Positions 1 to 8,562 of a DNA stretch of 22,357 nt are shown here, in pieces. This DNA is from SSS58A sp041648155 (GTDB taxonomy: Bacteria > Krumholzibacteriota > Krumholzibacteriia > Krumholzibacteriales > Krumholzibacteriaceae). How positions within the stretch are numbered: position 1 is the stretch's first letter; each line of letters starts with the position of its first letter. The notes below the pieces were generated by a model. That model saw nothing but the letters and a program-made list of their open reading frames with translations. It was not told the DNA's origin and made no database searches. The stretch is taken from assembly GCA_041648155.1 (NCBI GenBank), contig JBAZPL010000016.1, positions 1 to 22,357 of the forward strand. The letters are read 5' to 3'. The position numbers were made by a program, and so were the translations under genes.

Positions 1-1339
1 GTTGCGTCTTGCCGCCCTTGTAGCGCGCGACTTCGTCGGGATTGGCTACAATCACTTCCGAGACCCACTGCTCGAGCTCCCTCTCGCCGCTCACCTGCGT
101 GAGGCCGAGTCTCTCGACGACCTTCGCGGCCGGGTCGAGCGATTTTACCATTTCCTTGAAGACCTCGCGGCCGGCGGAGTTGCTGATGACGCCTCCCGAA
201 ACGAGAACGATGAGCTCCGCGAGGCGCTCGGCGGAAACCGGCGCGGAAGCTCCTTCGAATTCTGTACCGGATTTAGTTTCCTCGAGAATCTCGCGCATGA
301 CCCAGTTCGCCGCGAGCTTCGGGTCGCTGCCCGAGCTCACGACGGTTTCGTAATAATCGGCGAGCCCCTTCTCCGCGCAGAGCACACCGGCGTCGTACGC
401 GGGAAGCCCGAACCTTTCGCGAAATCTCTTCTCGCGCGCGAGAGGCAGCTCGGGGAGCGCGGCGCGCATCCTCTCGATCCAGGCGCCGTCGACATCGAGC
501 GGAAGGAGATCGGGCTCGGGGAAATAGCGATAGTCGTGCGCGTATTCCTTGCTGCGCATCGTGAGGAGCTTCTTCTGCGTCGAATCCCAGAGATTCGTGA
601 CCTGCTCGATGCGTCCACCGCTCCGGAGCACGCCCGCCTGGCGCTCGATCTCGAAGCGGATTCCCATCTCGACCGCCTTGAACGAATTGAGATTCTTGAT
701 CTCCGTCTTCGTTCCCAGCTTGTCGCCGGGCCGCCTGAGCGAGATGTTCACGTCGCAGCGGAGCGAGCCTTCCTCCATGTTCCCGTCGCAGATCTCGAGA
801 TACCGCAGAAGCTGCCGGAGAGCGATGAGGTACCTCGAAGCCTCCTCGGGCGAGCCGATCTCGGGCTTGCTCACGATCTCGATGAGGGGTACGCCGCACC
901 GGTTGAAATCGACGAGGCTCCCTCCCTCATCGGCGTGGATAAGCTTCCCCGCGTCCTCCTCAAGGTGGATGCGCTCGAGGGAAACGCTGCGGATCTCGCC
1001 GTCCAGCTTGAACTCGAGGCGGCCCTCCTCGCAGAGCGGCTTGTCGTACATCGAAATCTGATAATTCTTCGGGCAATCGGGATAGAAGTAATTCTTCCGG
1101 GCGAAGACGCTCCTCGGGGCGATGCGGCAGCCGGTCGCGAGCCCCATGAGGATCGCCATCGAAACCGCCTCGTTGTTGAGAACGGGCAGAGCGCCCGGCA
1201 GCCCGAGACAGACGGGGCAGGTTTGCGTATTGGGCTCCCCGCCGTAAACCGCGGGGCAGGAGCAGAACGCCTTGCTCTTCGTCACGAGCTGCGCGTGGAC
1301 CTCGAGCCCTATGACAGTTTCGAATTCAACGGCCGCCAT
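1..1339 (-). CDS. gatB: Asp-tRNA(Asn)/Glu-tRNA(Gln) amidotransferase subunit B, 3' end cut by window edge
   Basis: GatB is the tRNA-binding and kinase subunit of GatCAB. It phosphorylates the misacylated Glu-tRNA(Gln) or Asp-tRNA(Asn) so that ammonia from GatA can convert it to the amide form. Reading the minus strand from an ATG at 1339 gives MAAVEFETVIGLEVHAQL, the typical GatB start. Four cysteines at residues 26, 28, 41 and 44 (CxC, then CPVC) form the zinc-cluster pattern seen in many bacterial GatB proteins. A YPDCPKNYQIS segment and a DVNISLR segment follow. The last visible residues match the start of the YqeY-like tail domain. About 446 codons are visible; the family is usually 470 to 480, so roughly 30 are missing. 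The start overlaps the gatA stop by 14 bases, which suggests translational coupling, and GAAGGGG lies just upstream. Confidence 0.96.
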   Translation of the reverse strand, partial: MAAVEFETVIGLEVHAQLVTKSKAFCSCPAVYGGEPNTQTCPVCLGLPGALPVLNNEAVSMAILMGLATGCRIAPRSVFARKNYFYPDCPKNYQISMYDKPLCEEGRLEFKLDGEIRSVSLERIHLEEDAGKLIHADEGGSLVDFNRCGVPLIEIVSKPEIGSPEEASRYLIALRQLLRYLEICDGNMEEGSLRCDVNISLRRPGDKLGTKTEIKNLNSFKAVEMGIRFEIERQAGVLRSGGRIEQVTNLWDSTQKKLLTMRSKEYAHDYRYFPEPDLLPLDVDGAWIERMRAALPELPLAREKRFRERFGLPAYDAGVLCAEKGLADYYETVVSSGSDPKLAANWVMREILEETKSGTEFEGASAPVSAERLAELIVLVSGGVISNSAGREVFKEMVKSLDPAAKVVERLGLTQVSGERELEQWVSEVIVANPDEVARYKGGKTQ

Positions 1340-2810
1340 TGTGCCCCTTCTCTTCCTTCGGGCCGAGGACGTATTGCTCGCGGAAGCGGTACATTCTCTC
1401 GAGGCCGAAGGCTCCCCGCATGAGCTTCGCTTCCTCGCCCCATCCGGCGACGAGCTGCATGCCGATGGGAAGCCCTTCGGGAGATAGCCCTCCCGGGACG
1501 GATATCGCGGGGAGCCCCGCGATGTTCGCCGGGGTCGTGAATATATCGGAAAGATACATCGCGATCGGATCCTCGAGCCTCTCCCCGAGCTTGAAGGCCG
1601 GAGTCGGCGAGGTCGGAAGCAATATGAGATCGCTACTCTTGAACAGCTCCTCGAACTGCGCGCAGATGAGCGCCTTCACCTGCTGCGCTTTCGTGTAGTA
1701 TGCGTCGTAATAGCCGGACGAGAGCACGTACGTGCCGAGCAGAATCCTCCGCTTGACCTCGTCGCCGAATCCCTCGCCGCGCGTCTCGTCGTACATGTCG
1801 GCGAGCGATTTCGAGCTCGAGCGGAGACCGTACCTGACGCCGTCGTAGCGGGCGAGGTTCGACGAAGCTTCGGCGTTCGCGAGAATGTAATAGGCCGCGA
1901 TGGAAGTCTCCATGCCGGGGAGCGCCACTCGAGCGATCGGCACGGAATCTCCCGCGAGATCGTCGACCGTGCGCGCCGCAATCTCCTTGACCGACGCATC
2001 CATCTCCCATTTCCCGAGATCGGACGGGAAGGCGACGCGCAGCCCCTCGAAGCCTTTCTCGAGACCGGTGTGCAGATCGGGCGACGGCTTAGGTATAGTC
2101 GTCGCGTCTCGCTCGTCATGCCCCGCGATCGCCTCCATCACGAGGGCGCAGTCGCGCACGTCGCGCGCGAAGGGTCCGATCTGGTCGAGGCTCGACGCAA
2201 ACGCGACGAGACCGTAGCGCGACACCCTTCCGTACGTTCCCTTGAGGCCGACCACGCCGCAGAGGGACGCCGGCTGGCGTATCGATCCGCCCGTATCGGA
2301 GCCGAGCGAGGCGAGCGCCATGTCGGCCGCGACAGATGCGGCCGAGCCGCCGCTCGATCCTCCCGGGGCGTACGCCTCGTTCCACGGATTGTGCGTTATC
2401 TGAAACGCCGAGTTCTCGCAGGAGGAGCCCATGGCGAACTCGTCGAGGTTCGTTTTGCCTATGATAACGGCGCCGGCGGCCCTGAGACGACCGATGACGG
2501 TGGCGTCGTACGGCGGCCGATAGCCCTCGAGAATCTTCGAAGCGCACGTCGTCGGGATCCCCCGCGTGCAGAGATTGTCCTTTATGGCGACGGGGATGCC
2601 GAAGAGCGGGCGTCCGTCGTAGCCCTTCGCATCGAGTTTCGCCGCCTCGTCGAGCGCGGCTTCGCTGAAGACCTGGAGAAACGCCCGTATCCGCGGCTCG
2701 CGCCGGGCGATCGAATCGAGGTATGACTGAACGATCTCGCGAACGGTTACCGTGCCGACGCGGTACATCCCCTGCAGCTCTGCTATGGAATATCGAAGAA
2801 GATCATTCAT
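1326..2810 (-). CDS. gatA: Asp-tRNA(Asn)/Glu-tRNA(Gln) amidotransferase subunit A (glutaminase)
   Basis: This is the amidase-signature subunit, which hydrolyses glutamine and channels the ammonia to GatB. The 494-residue product has the family length. The Ser-cisSer-Lys triad can be placed at Lys77 (GIPVAIKDN), Ser152 (PGGSSGGSAASV) and Ser176 (GSDTGGSIRQPA); each is two residues earlier than the numbering I recall for the Staphylococcus enzyme. The C-terminal half carries the expected TSPTPAF and TTPANIAGLPAISVP segments. The gene starts 29 bases after gatC and its end overlaps the gatB start, so gatC-gatA-gatB form one operon. The ribosome binding site before the ATG is weak (an AAAG-like stretch), consistent with reinitiation after gatC. 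Confidence 0.98.
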   Translation of the reverse strand: MNDLLRYSIAELQGMYRVGTVTVREIVQSYLDSIARREPRIRAFLQVFSEAALDEAAKLDAKGYDGRPLFGIPVAIKDNLCTRGIPTTCASKILEGYRPPYDATVIGRLRAAGAVIIGKTNLDEFAMGSSCENSAFQITHNPWNEAYAPGGSSGGSAASVAADMALASLGSDTGGSIRQPASLCGVVGLKGTYGRVSRYGLVAFASSLDQIGPFARDVRDCALVMEAIAGHDERDATTIPKPSPDLHTGLEKGFEGLRVAFPSDLGKWEMDASVKEIAARTVDDLAGDSVPIARVALPGMETSIAAYYILANAEASSNLARYDGVRYGLRSSSKSLADMYDETRGEGFGDEVKRRILLGTYVLSSGYYDAYYTKAQQVKALICAQFEELFKSSDLILLPTSPTPAFKLGERLEDPIAMYLSDIFTTPANIAGLPAISVPGGLSPEGLPIGMQLVAGWGEEAKLMRGAFGLERMYRFREQYVLGPKEEKGHNGGR

Positions 2811-2839
2811 GAGAATCTTTCATGAGATTGGCATGCACC

Positions 2840-3139
2840 TCAGAGCTCGTCCGCCTCGATCACGGGGGGCACGCCGAAGAATTCTCTTTCCTTTTGTGGC
2901 GCAGCGTCGAGCACCTCTTCGCGCGGGAGGCACGGTTTCGTCTCGTCCTCGCGCAGCGCCGGCTCGAACTCACCCACGTAAGCGCGCGTCTCGTATCCGG
3001 CCGTGTCGATCGTCTGGAGCTGTTTCACGAACTCGATGATCCGTGCGAGCTGCTCACGCAGCTTCTCTCGCGATTCGCCGGTCAGCTTCACGCGGGCGAG
3101 CCGCTCGAGGTGTTCCAATTCGAGTTCGGTCAAGGACAT
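2840..3139 (-). CDS. gatC: Asp-tRNA(Asn)/Glu-tRNA(Gln) amidotransferase subunit C
   Basis: GatC is the small belt-like subunit that wraps around GatA and GatB and stabilises the complex. The 99-residue product has the normal length. Its N-terminal helix-rich part reads LEHLERLARVKLT, followed by a helix ending in VKQLQTIDT, both typical of GatC. The C-terminal part has the usual charged, extended shape ending near the VPPVIE segment. The ATG at 3139 is preceded by a strong Shine-Dalgarno match (AGGGAGGC complement at 3145 to 3152). It is the first gene of the gatCAB unit and has a promoter-like sequence about 40 bases upstream. Confidence 0.95.
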   Translation of the reverse strand: MSLTELELEHLERLARVKLTGESREKLREQLARIIEFVKQLQTIDTAGYETRAYVGEFEPALREDETKPCLPREEVLDAAPQKEREFFGVPPVIEADEL

Positions 3140-3177
3140 AACATGCCTCCCTGCAGTCGCGTTCGAGAAGATGTTAG

Positions 3178-3205
3178 ATTAGCAGGAGGGGCAGGGATAT
3201 GTCAA
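3178..3205 (-). promoter_or_regulatory. Candidate sigma-70-type promoter of gatCAB
   Basis: On the minus strand a perfect -35 hexamer TTGACA (3200 to 3205) is followed after 16 bases by GCTAAT (3178 to 3183), which matches four of six -10 positions. Initiation would fall near 3171, leaving a leader of about 30 bases before the gatC ATG. Placement between pcrA and gatC fits a separate transcription unit. The -10 is imperfect, so this is inference. Confidence 0.5.
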
Positions 3206-3244
3206 CAGGGGACGGCCGTCGGAGCGGCCGCATCAATTCTCGCC

Positions 3245-5401
3245 TCAGGCGAACCTGAACGGCGCATACGCGACGAGGAACTTCTTCTCCCCGTAGCGAG
3301 GGAAATGGACCGTGACCTTCATGTCCTTGCCGGAGCCCTCGACCTTGCGGATCGTGCCTTCGCCGTAGTTGGGGTGGATCACGGTCGCCCCTTGCTTGAA
3401 TCGCCTGCTCAGGTATGAACCCTCCCCGCCCGCCGCTTTCGGGGTCTCGGGAAGCTCCTGTGTCTCCCGGGCGAAAAGCCCGCCGCGCGGCACCTCGTCC
3501 CCCCCGACGATATCGAGCAGGTTCACGGGTATCTCCCCGATGAACCGCGACGGGGAGTTCCCGATCCAGCTCCCGAACCGCATGCGGTTCGCCGCGCAGA
3601 ACATGAAGAGTCTCTCCTTCGCCCGCGTGATGCCGACGTAGAAGAGCCGCCGCTCCTCCTCGAGCTCGTCGACCGCCTCGAAGCTCGAGTAATGCGGAAG
3701 GAGCCCCTCCTCGAGCCCGGTGATGATGATCGCGCGGTACTCGAGCCCTTTCGCGTTGTGAAGCGTCATGAGAGCGACCTGCTCCTCCCCCTTGAGCGAG
3801 TCGAGGTCGCTTATAAGAGCAATATTCTCGAGGAAAGCGGCGAGCCCCGGGTCGCTCGCCGACGACGAGAAACGCTGCGTCTCGACAAGAAGCTCTTCGA
3901 TGTTTTCGAGACGGGTCTCCGCCGTTTTCGGATCTTCCTTGAGGTGATCGCGATAGTGCGTTTTTTCGATCGCGGCGAGGAGCACGTCGTGCGCGGTTCC
4001 CTCCCGGGCCTTGAGCTGCAGGGACGAGACGAGATTCGAAAACTCCTCGATCTTTTCGCGGAGCGCCCGGGGAAGCCCCGCGAGGAGATCCCTGTCGCGA
4101 AGCGCCATGAGCAGGCTCGAGTCCCCTGCCGCCTCCTCGATCTTCGCCAGCGTCACGTCCCCGATCTTTCGCCGCGGCACATTCACGACGCGTTTGAAAT
4201 TCACGTTGTCACTCGGATTGTTGACGAGCTTGAGATACCCGAGAAGATCCCTGATCTCCCGGCGCTCGTAGAAGCGAACGCCCCCGATGATCTGATACGG
4301 CATCCCGCCGGTCCGAAGCGCGTTCTCGATCGCCCGCGACTGGGCGTGCGTGCGGTAGAGCACGGCGATCTCGCTTCGCCGGTAGCCGCCTCTGAGAAGA
4401 TCGATGATCGTCTCGCGCACGGCCGCCCCTTCCTCTTCCTCGTCATCGACGAAGAAGAGCTTCCCCTTCTCCCCGGCCCCCTTCGCGGACCAGAGGCTCT
4501 TGCCCGTGCGCCCTTTGTTGTGCTCGATGAGACGGTTCGCCGCGTCGAGGATCGCGTTCGTCGAGCGATAATTCTCCTCGAGCTTGATGACGACGGTGCC
4601 TTCGTACACCTTGTCGAACTGGAGAATATTGTCCACGGTCGCGCCGCGCCAGCCATAGATCGCCTGGTCGTCGTCTCCGACGACGAAGAGGTTCTTGTGC
4701 TGCGAGGCGATCGCGTCGATCATGAGCATCTGGATCGCGTTCGTGTCCTGGAATTCGTCCACGAGGACGTACTGAAACTGGCGCGCGTAGCGCTCCTTGA
4801 CCCGCGGATGCGCCGTGAAGAGCTCGATGACCCGCGCGATGAGATCGTCGAAGTCGAGCGCGTTCGCCTTGCGCAGGCCGTCGACGTACCCCTTGTAGAT
4901 CCCCGCGTGGCGCTCCTCGTTCGGATCGCCGGCCCGCTCGAGCGCCTCCTGCGGCGCCACGAGCGCGCATTTCCAGCGGGAAATCCGGTCCCGCACGACC
5001 GCCACGGGATTCTCGTCAAGGCTCCAGCCCTTTCCCTTGATGACATCCTTGATAAGGCGAACGACATCGTCCTCGTCGTAGATGGCGAAGTTCGAGCTGA
5101 AGTCGAGGTGGCTCGCCTCGCGGCGAAGGATCTTCACCCCCGTCGAGTGAAATGTCCCGATCCAGAAGGGAAGCTCGCGCTGCCCAAGGTGCCGCTCGAC
5201 GCGCGAACGCATCTCCCCCGCCGCTTTGTTCGTGAAGGTAAAGGCGAGGATTCGCTCGGGGGAAATCCCCTTCTCGCGGATGAGGTATGCGATGCGCTCG
5301 GTGAGAACACGTGTCTTCCCGCTTCCGGCCCCGGCCAGCACGAGCACGGGACCTTCCGTGGCGAGCACGGCCTGTTTCTGCTGCGGATTCAACGTATCCA
5401 T
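3245..5401 (-). CDS. pcrA: ATP-dependent 3'-5' DNA helicase, UvrD/PcrA type (SF1A)
   Basis: This helicase unwinds DNA in nucleotide-excision and mismatch repair and clears proteins from DNA. The 718-residue product has the family length. Visible motifs are Walker A AGAGSGKT (23 to 30), motif Ia FTNKAAGEM, motif II VDEFQDTN (214 to 221), motif III VGDDDQAIYGWRGA (about 241 to 254), motif IV EENYRST, motif V TLHNAKGLEY and motif VI FYVGITRAKERL. The last 50 residues resemble the Tudor-like tail by which PcrA and UvrD bind RNA polymerase. The start was set at the ATG at 5401 (MDTLNPQQKQAV). The frame stays open 85 codons further upstream, but that stretch lies inside the preceding gene and looks like a shadow. 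The A of this ATG is the last base of the upstream stop (TGATG), implying coupled translation with an outer-membrane gene. PcrA and UvrD cannot be separated by reading alone. Confidence 0.95.
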   Translation of the reverse strand: MDTLNPQQKQAVLATEGPVLVLAGAGSGKTRVLTERIAYLIREKGISPERILAFTFTNKAAGEMRSRVERHLGQRELPFWIGTFHSTGVKILRREASHLDFSSNFAIYDEDDVVRLIKDVIKGKGWSLDENPVAVVRDRISRWKCALVAPQEALERAGDPNEERHAGIYKGYVDGLRKANALDFDDLIARVIELFTAHPRVKERYARQFQYVLVDEFQDTNAIQMLMIDAIASQHKNLFVVGDDDQAIYGWRGATVDNILQFDKVYEGTVVIKLEENYRSTNAILDAANRLIEHNKGRTGKSLWSAKGAGEKGKLFFVDDEEEEGAAVRETIIDLLRGGYRRSEIAVLYRTHAQSRAIENALRTGGMPYQIIGGVRFYERREIRDLLGYLKLVNNPSDNVNFKRVVNVPRRKIGDVTLAKIEEAAGDSSLLMALRDRDLLAGLPRALREKIEEFSNLVSSLQLKAREGTAHDVLLAAIEKTHYRDHLKEDPKTAETRLENIEELLVETQRFSSSASDPGLAAFLENIALISDLDSLKGEEQVALMTLHNAKGLEYRAIIITGLEEGLLPHYSSFEAVDELEEERRLFYVGITRAKERLFMFCAANRMRFGSWIGNSPSRFIGEIPVNLLDIVGGDEVPRGGLFARETQELPETPKAAGGEGSYLSRRFKQGATVIHPNYGEGTIRKVEGSGKDMKVTVHFPRYGEKKFLVAYAPFRFA

Positions 5402-8400
5402 CAGAATTGAGGACCGATGAAGAAATGGAACACGGAATCGCCGGTCCGCGCGAAATCTGTGGGCCAGCCGAGCTGGAAATTCAGAATCAGATACCCGATC
5501 CGCATATAGAATCCGGCGCCGAAGTCGCTGTAGAACGCGAGATCGTTCACGACTCGCGGCTCGAGCCAATCGGGGAGCGGCTCCACGTATCTGCCCTTTC
5601 CCCAGACGGAACCGGTATCGAGGAAAAACGTTCCACCGATGTTCTGGATTCCCCACCTGCCGGGCCAGCCGAAGATGAGCGCGTCGACGAGCGGGTACCG
5701 GTATTCGACGTTGAAGAGAAGCATCCGGGAACCGGTGAACTGGAGGTAATCGTATCCACGCATCGTGAGCGGGCCGCCGAGGAAGAAGATCTGAGGATCG
5801 TCCCCGATGCCCAGCGCGCCGATGCCGCGAACGGCGAGGTAGTTCCGGTAATAAAGGGGCATGTATTTCCGGTAGTCCGCAAAGAGTGTCGTGCGGGAAA
5901 TGTCGTCCCCCGCGAAGGCGATCGTTCGCGAAGCGCTCAGCATCCAGCGCGATCCGATCACCGGGCCGAACGAGCCGAAATACGCCGAATCGTGCACGAG
6001 GGAGAACGTCGGTTGGAGAAGCTGCCGCTTGGATTTCGTGGGCTCGTAGTATTCATACCCCGAAGAGCCTTCCCGGTAAGTGCCGAAAAACTCCCGTTCC
6101 GAGACGAATCCCTGGAACTCGAGATCGACCCTCGTGAAGGTCGAGAACGGATAGCTCGCCAGCGCGAACAGGCCGTAGTTCCGCTCGGTGAAGAGCTGAT
6201 AATCGATGAATGTCTCGCCTACCGAGGAAACGCGGGAATTGAGATAGTTCTTGAACTGAAAAACACCGACCCCGTAATCGATCCGTTTCTTGAGATAGCG
6301 ATAGGTGAGGAGCACGTCGCTGTCTTCGACCGAGCGGAAGAAATTGAACGCGACGAGCATATGATGGTCGCCGAGAAGATCGCTGAACGCGATCTGATTG
6401 TAGAGCTGGAAACCGAATCCCGTGGAATAACCGATTCCCATCATATTGCCGACATAGTCGGGACCGAGATGGGCGTGGTAGCGCTGGATGGTGCCGATCT
6501 GGCTCGTAACCCTCGCCCGTATCGCCTCGAGCGTGTCGGGATCGATGTTCTCCTTCGAATCCTCGTCGACGACGATCAGCGGAAACTCGTCCTCCGAGAG
6601 GCCGGCGTCGCGGATTCCGATCGGAGGAGGCTCGGCGAGTCTCGTGTCGGCGGCCGACGCCGGCGCGTCTCCGGCGTTATTGGACCGGGATGCCGTATCG
6701 CGCGGCGCCTCGCTCGCGGCCTGCTCGTTCATGGCCGGCCCCCCGGTCGAGTAGGAAGTTTTGGATTTCTCCGTGAAGACGTCCATGGCGAAGAGATCGA
6801 ATCCTCCCGCGTTGAACGCGCTATATACGAGGCGATCGCCCGCGGTCGAATGCGCGTAGGAAAACACGCCTCCGAGCAGATCGGTGAACCGGTAGTAGCT
6901 TCCGACCGTGACGCTTCCCCGGTACAGATTGCTGATCCCGTCTTCGTCGGAGGTGAAAACAATCTCTTCGCCGCCTTCCAGCACAACGGGATTATTGTCG
7001 TTGCCGGCCGTACGTATGACGAGAGTCTTCTCCCCCGTTCCCGTATCGACGCTCCAGATATCGCTATCGACCGCACGCACGTTCCCGGAATCCGTGAAAT
7101 CCACGCCCGATATCCGCACGACGCCGGCGCTGTCGGGCTTGAAGGCGGGCTGAAGGGCGGTCGGGGCGGAGCGGGCGTAGGCGATCCTCTTTCCGTCGGG
7201 AAACCACGAGGGAGTCTCTTCGTCGTCCGGGTCTTCCGTGAGCCGGGTGAGCTTCCCGCCCGCAAGGTCGTAGAGATACAGATCGGTCTGCCCCTGGACC
7301 ACGCCGACGAGGGCGATCGTCTCTCCGGCCGGGGACCATGCCGGGCTGAGGAAGAAATCGAGGGAGATCGGAATTTCGTCGAGGATCTTGCCGCCGGGCA
7401 CACGCACGATGAATAACCTGTCGGAGCCGTGCGACTTCGCCACGAAGGCGACCCGCGTGCCGTCCGGGCTGTATGTGAGATTCGAATTCATGCTCCGGAT
7501 CGACTCGAACCTCGTCGACATCATCCCGGAGATGAGCCGCTTCTCGACGCGGCCCGTCACGGCATTCATGAGGTAAATGCCATCGAGCCCCTTGAGGTCC
7601 GAAAAGTACACGACGTACTGGCCGTCCGGCGAAAACGCCGGTTTTATGTTCATCCCGTGATGCTTCTTCACGTGATCGGTGAGCCGTCTTCCGTAAACCT
7701 CAGGCTCTTTCTTGTCCGCATAGAGAGGCCAGTAGCGCCTCCGCATCGCTTTTTTCCAGTCGCGGCTCAGCTCTTCGGAGGAGATCCCGAGCGAGCTCTC
7801 CAACGCCATACTGATCGAGCCGCGCTGGTTGCGGACGTTGTCCATGATCTCGATGACCTTGCCGGGTCCGTACGTTTCGTTCAGATAGTAGATGGCCGCC
7901 TGTCCCGATTTGTACGCCATGTAGCCGCCGGTATAATCGAGATCGCTCAAATAGTCGAAGACCGTCGCGTCGCGCATAAACATTTCACCGCTTCGATCGT
8001 ACCCCAACGAATAGTATTCGGCGAGCCCCTCCATGAACCATAGCGGAATTGGAAAGAGCATGCTCCGCGAGAAAACCGATCTCAGGAGCGTGCTGTAGAT
8101 AATGTCGAAGCTGAAGATATGCACGAGCTCGTGGACGGCGGTGTGCGCATAGTCCGCATTCGAGCCCCCGAAATGAAGCACCATGCGCTTCCGCATCGGC
8201 TCCGCAAACGCCTGCACTCCCTCGGGAATGAGGCTCCAGGTCACGTTTGTTTGCTGGAAATCGGAGTGGCTCCCGTAGATGATGACGGGAATGCGCCAGG
8301 CGACGCGATGCGACAGATCGTTCGACAGTTTGTTATACCCGGCCTCGAGTATGACTCCGGTCCGCGCGGCGAGATCGCTATAGCCGCCGGGAAAATTGAT

Positions 8401-8562
8401 GTCAAAATGGGGCGTTTTGAGGACGTTCCATTCGAACCGCTTGTTCTGAACCTTGTTTTTGCCGAACCAATCGCCCTGCGCGCTCGAGGGCGCCGCAAGC
8501 GCGACAACGCACATGAAGGCGAGCGCTCCGATCGCCGCTCGCGACATTCCGTTCCGCTTCAC
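5401..8562 (-). CDS. Signal peptide, gluzincin metallopeptidase domain, TolB-like propeller and Omp85-type outer-membrane barrel in one protein
   Basis: The 1053-residue product has four parts. Residues 1 to 28 are a signal peptide ending SSA before Gln29. Residues about 40 to 285 resemble the MA-clan metallopeptidase fold, with HELVH at 144 to 148 and WFMEGLAEYY at 175 to 184; His144, His148 and Glu178 would bind zinc and Glu145 would be the general base. Residues about 305 to 604 hold six PD40-type repeats, several with SPDG or FPDG turns, as in TolB-like propellers. A flexible Ala/Ser/Pro/Asp-rich linker (605 to about 695) leads to a barrel of about 355 residues. The barrel has GGPLTMRGY (929 to 937), matching the Omp85 loop-6 signature, and ends in phenylalanine. 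No POTRA domain is seen. The GTG start at 8562 is chosen because AAAGGTG lies just upstream; Met6 is an alternative. It follows tamB by 88 bases. I know no characterised protein with this order; the substrate is unknown. Confidence 0.88.
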   Translation of the reverse strand: MKRNGMSRAAIGALAFMCVVALAAPSSAQGDWFGKNKVQNKRFEWNVLKTPHFDINFPGGYSDLAARTGVILEAGYNKLSNDLSHRVAWRIPVIIYGSHSDFQQTNVTWSLIPEGVQAFAEPMRKRMVLHFGGSNADYAHTAVHELVHIFSFDIIYSTLLRSVFSRSMLFPIPLWFMEGLAEYYSLGYDRSGEMFMRDATVFDYLSDLDYTGGYMAYKSGQAAIYYLNETYGPGKVIEIMDNVRNQRGSISMALESSLGISSEELSRDWKKAMRRRYWPLYADKKEPEVYGRRLTDHVKKHHGMNIKPAFSPDGQYVVYFSDLKGLDGIYLMNAVTGRVEKRLISGMMSTRFESIRSMNSNLTYSPDGTRVAFVAKSHGSDRLFIVRVPGGKILDEIPISLDFFLSPAWSPAGETIALVGVVQGQTDLYLYDLAGGKLTRLTEDPDDEETPSWFPDGKRIAYARSAPTALQPAFKPDSAGVVRISGVDFTDSGNVRAVDSDIWSVDTGTGEKTLVIRTAGNDNNPVVLEGGEEIVFTSDEDGISNLYRGSVTVGSYYRFTDLLGGVFSYAHSTAGDRLVYSAFNAGGFDLFAMDVFTEKSKTSYSTGGPAMNEQAASEAPRDTASRSNNAGDAPASAADTRLAEPPPIGIRDAGLSEDEFPLIVVDEDSKENIDPDTLEAIRARVTSQIGTIQRYHAHLGPDYVGNMMGIGYSTGFGFQLYNQIAFSDLLGDHHMLVAFNFFRSVEDSDVLLTYRYLKKRIDYGVGVFQFKNYLNSRVSSVGETFIDYQLFTERNYGLFALASYPFSTFTRVDLEFQGFVSEREFFGTYREGSSGYEYYEPTKSKRQLLQPTFSLVHDSAYFGSFGPVIGSRWMLSASRTIAFAGDDISRTTLFADYRKYMPLYYRNYLAVRGIGALGIGDDPQIFFLGGPLTMRGYDYLQFTGSRMLLFNVEYRYPLVDALIFGWPGRWGIQNIGGTFFLDTGSVWGKGRYVEPLPDWLEPRVVNDLAFYSDFGAGFYMRIGYLILNFQLGWPTDFARTGDSVFHFFIGPQF

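Noticed and set aside
2..1423. 473-codon plus-strand frame opposite gatB
   Set aside because: Antisense shadow of a clear gatB; the translation has no recognisable domain.
3211..3231. GC-rich inverted repeats (GACGGCCGTC and GCGGCCGC) after pcrA as a terminator
   Set aside because: A stem can form, but no run of T follows on the minus strand, so an intrinsic terminator is not supported.
3692..5410. 572-codon plus-strand frame opposite pcrA
   Set aside because: Antisense shadow; pcrA on the minus strand has every SF1 helicase motif.
5402..5656. 85-codon N-terminal extension of pcrA
   Set aside because: Arg-rich sequence inside the barrel-coding region; the helicase family starts at the MDTLNPQQ segment.
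5311..7416. 701-codon plus-strand frame opposite the peptidase-barrel fusion
   Set aside because: Asp/Glu/Arg-rich mirror of the minus-strand gene with no signal peptide or domain; the minus frame has coherent domains across its whole length.
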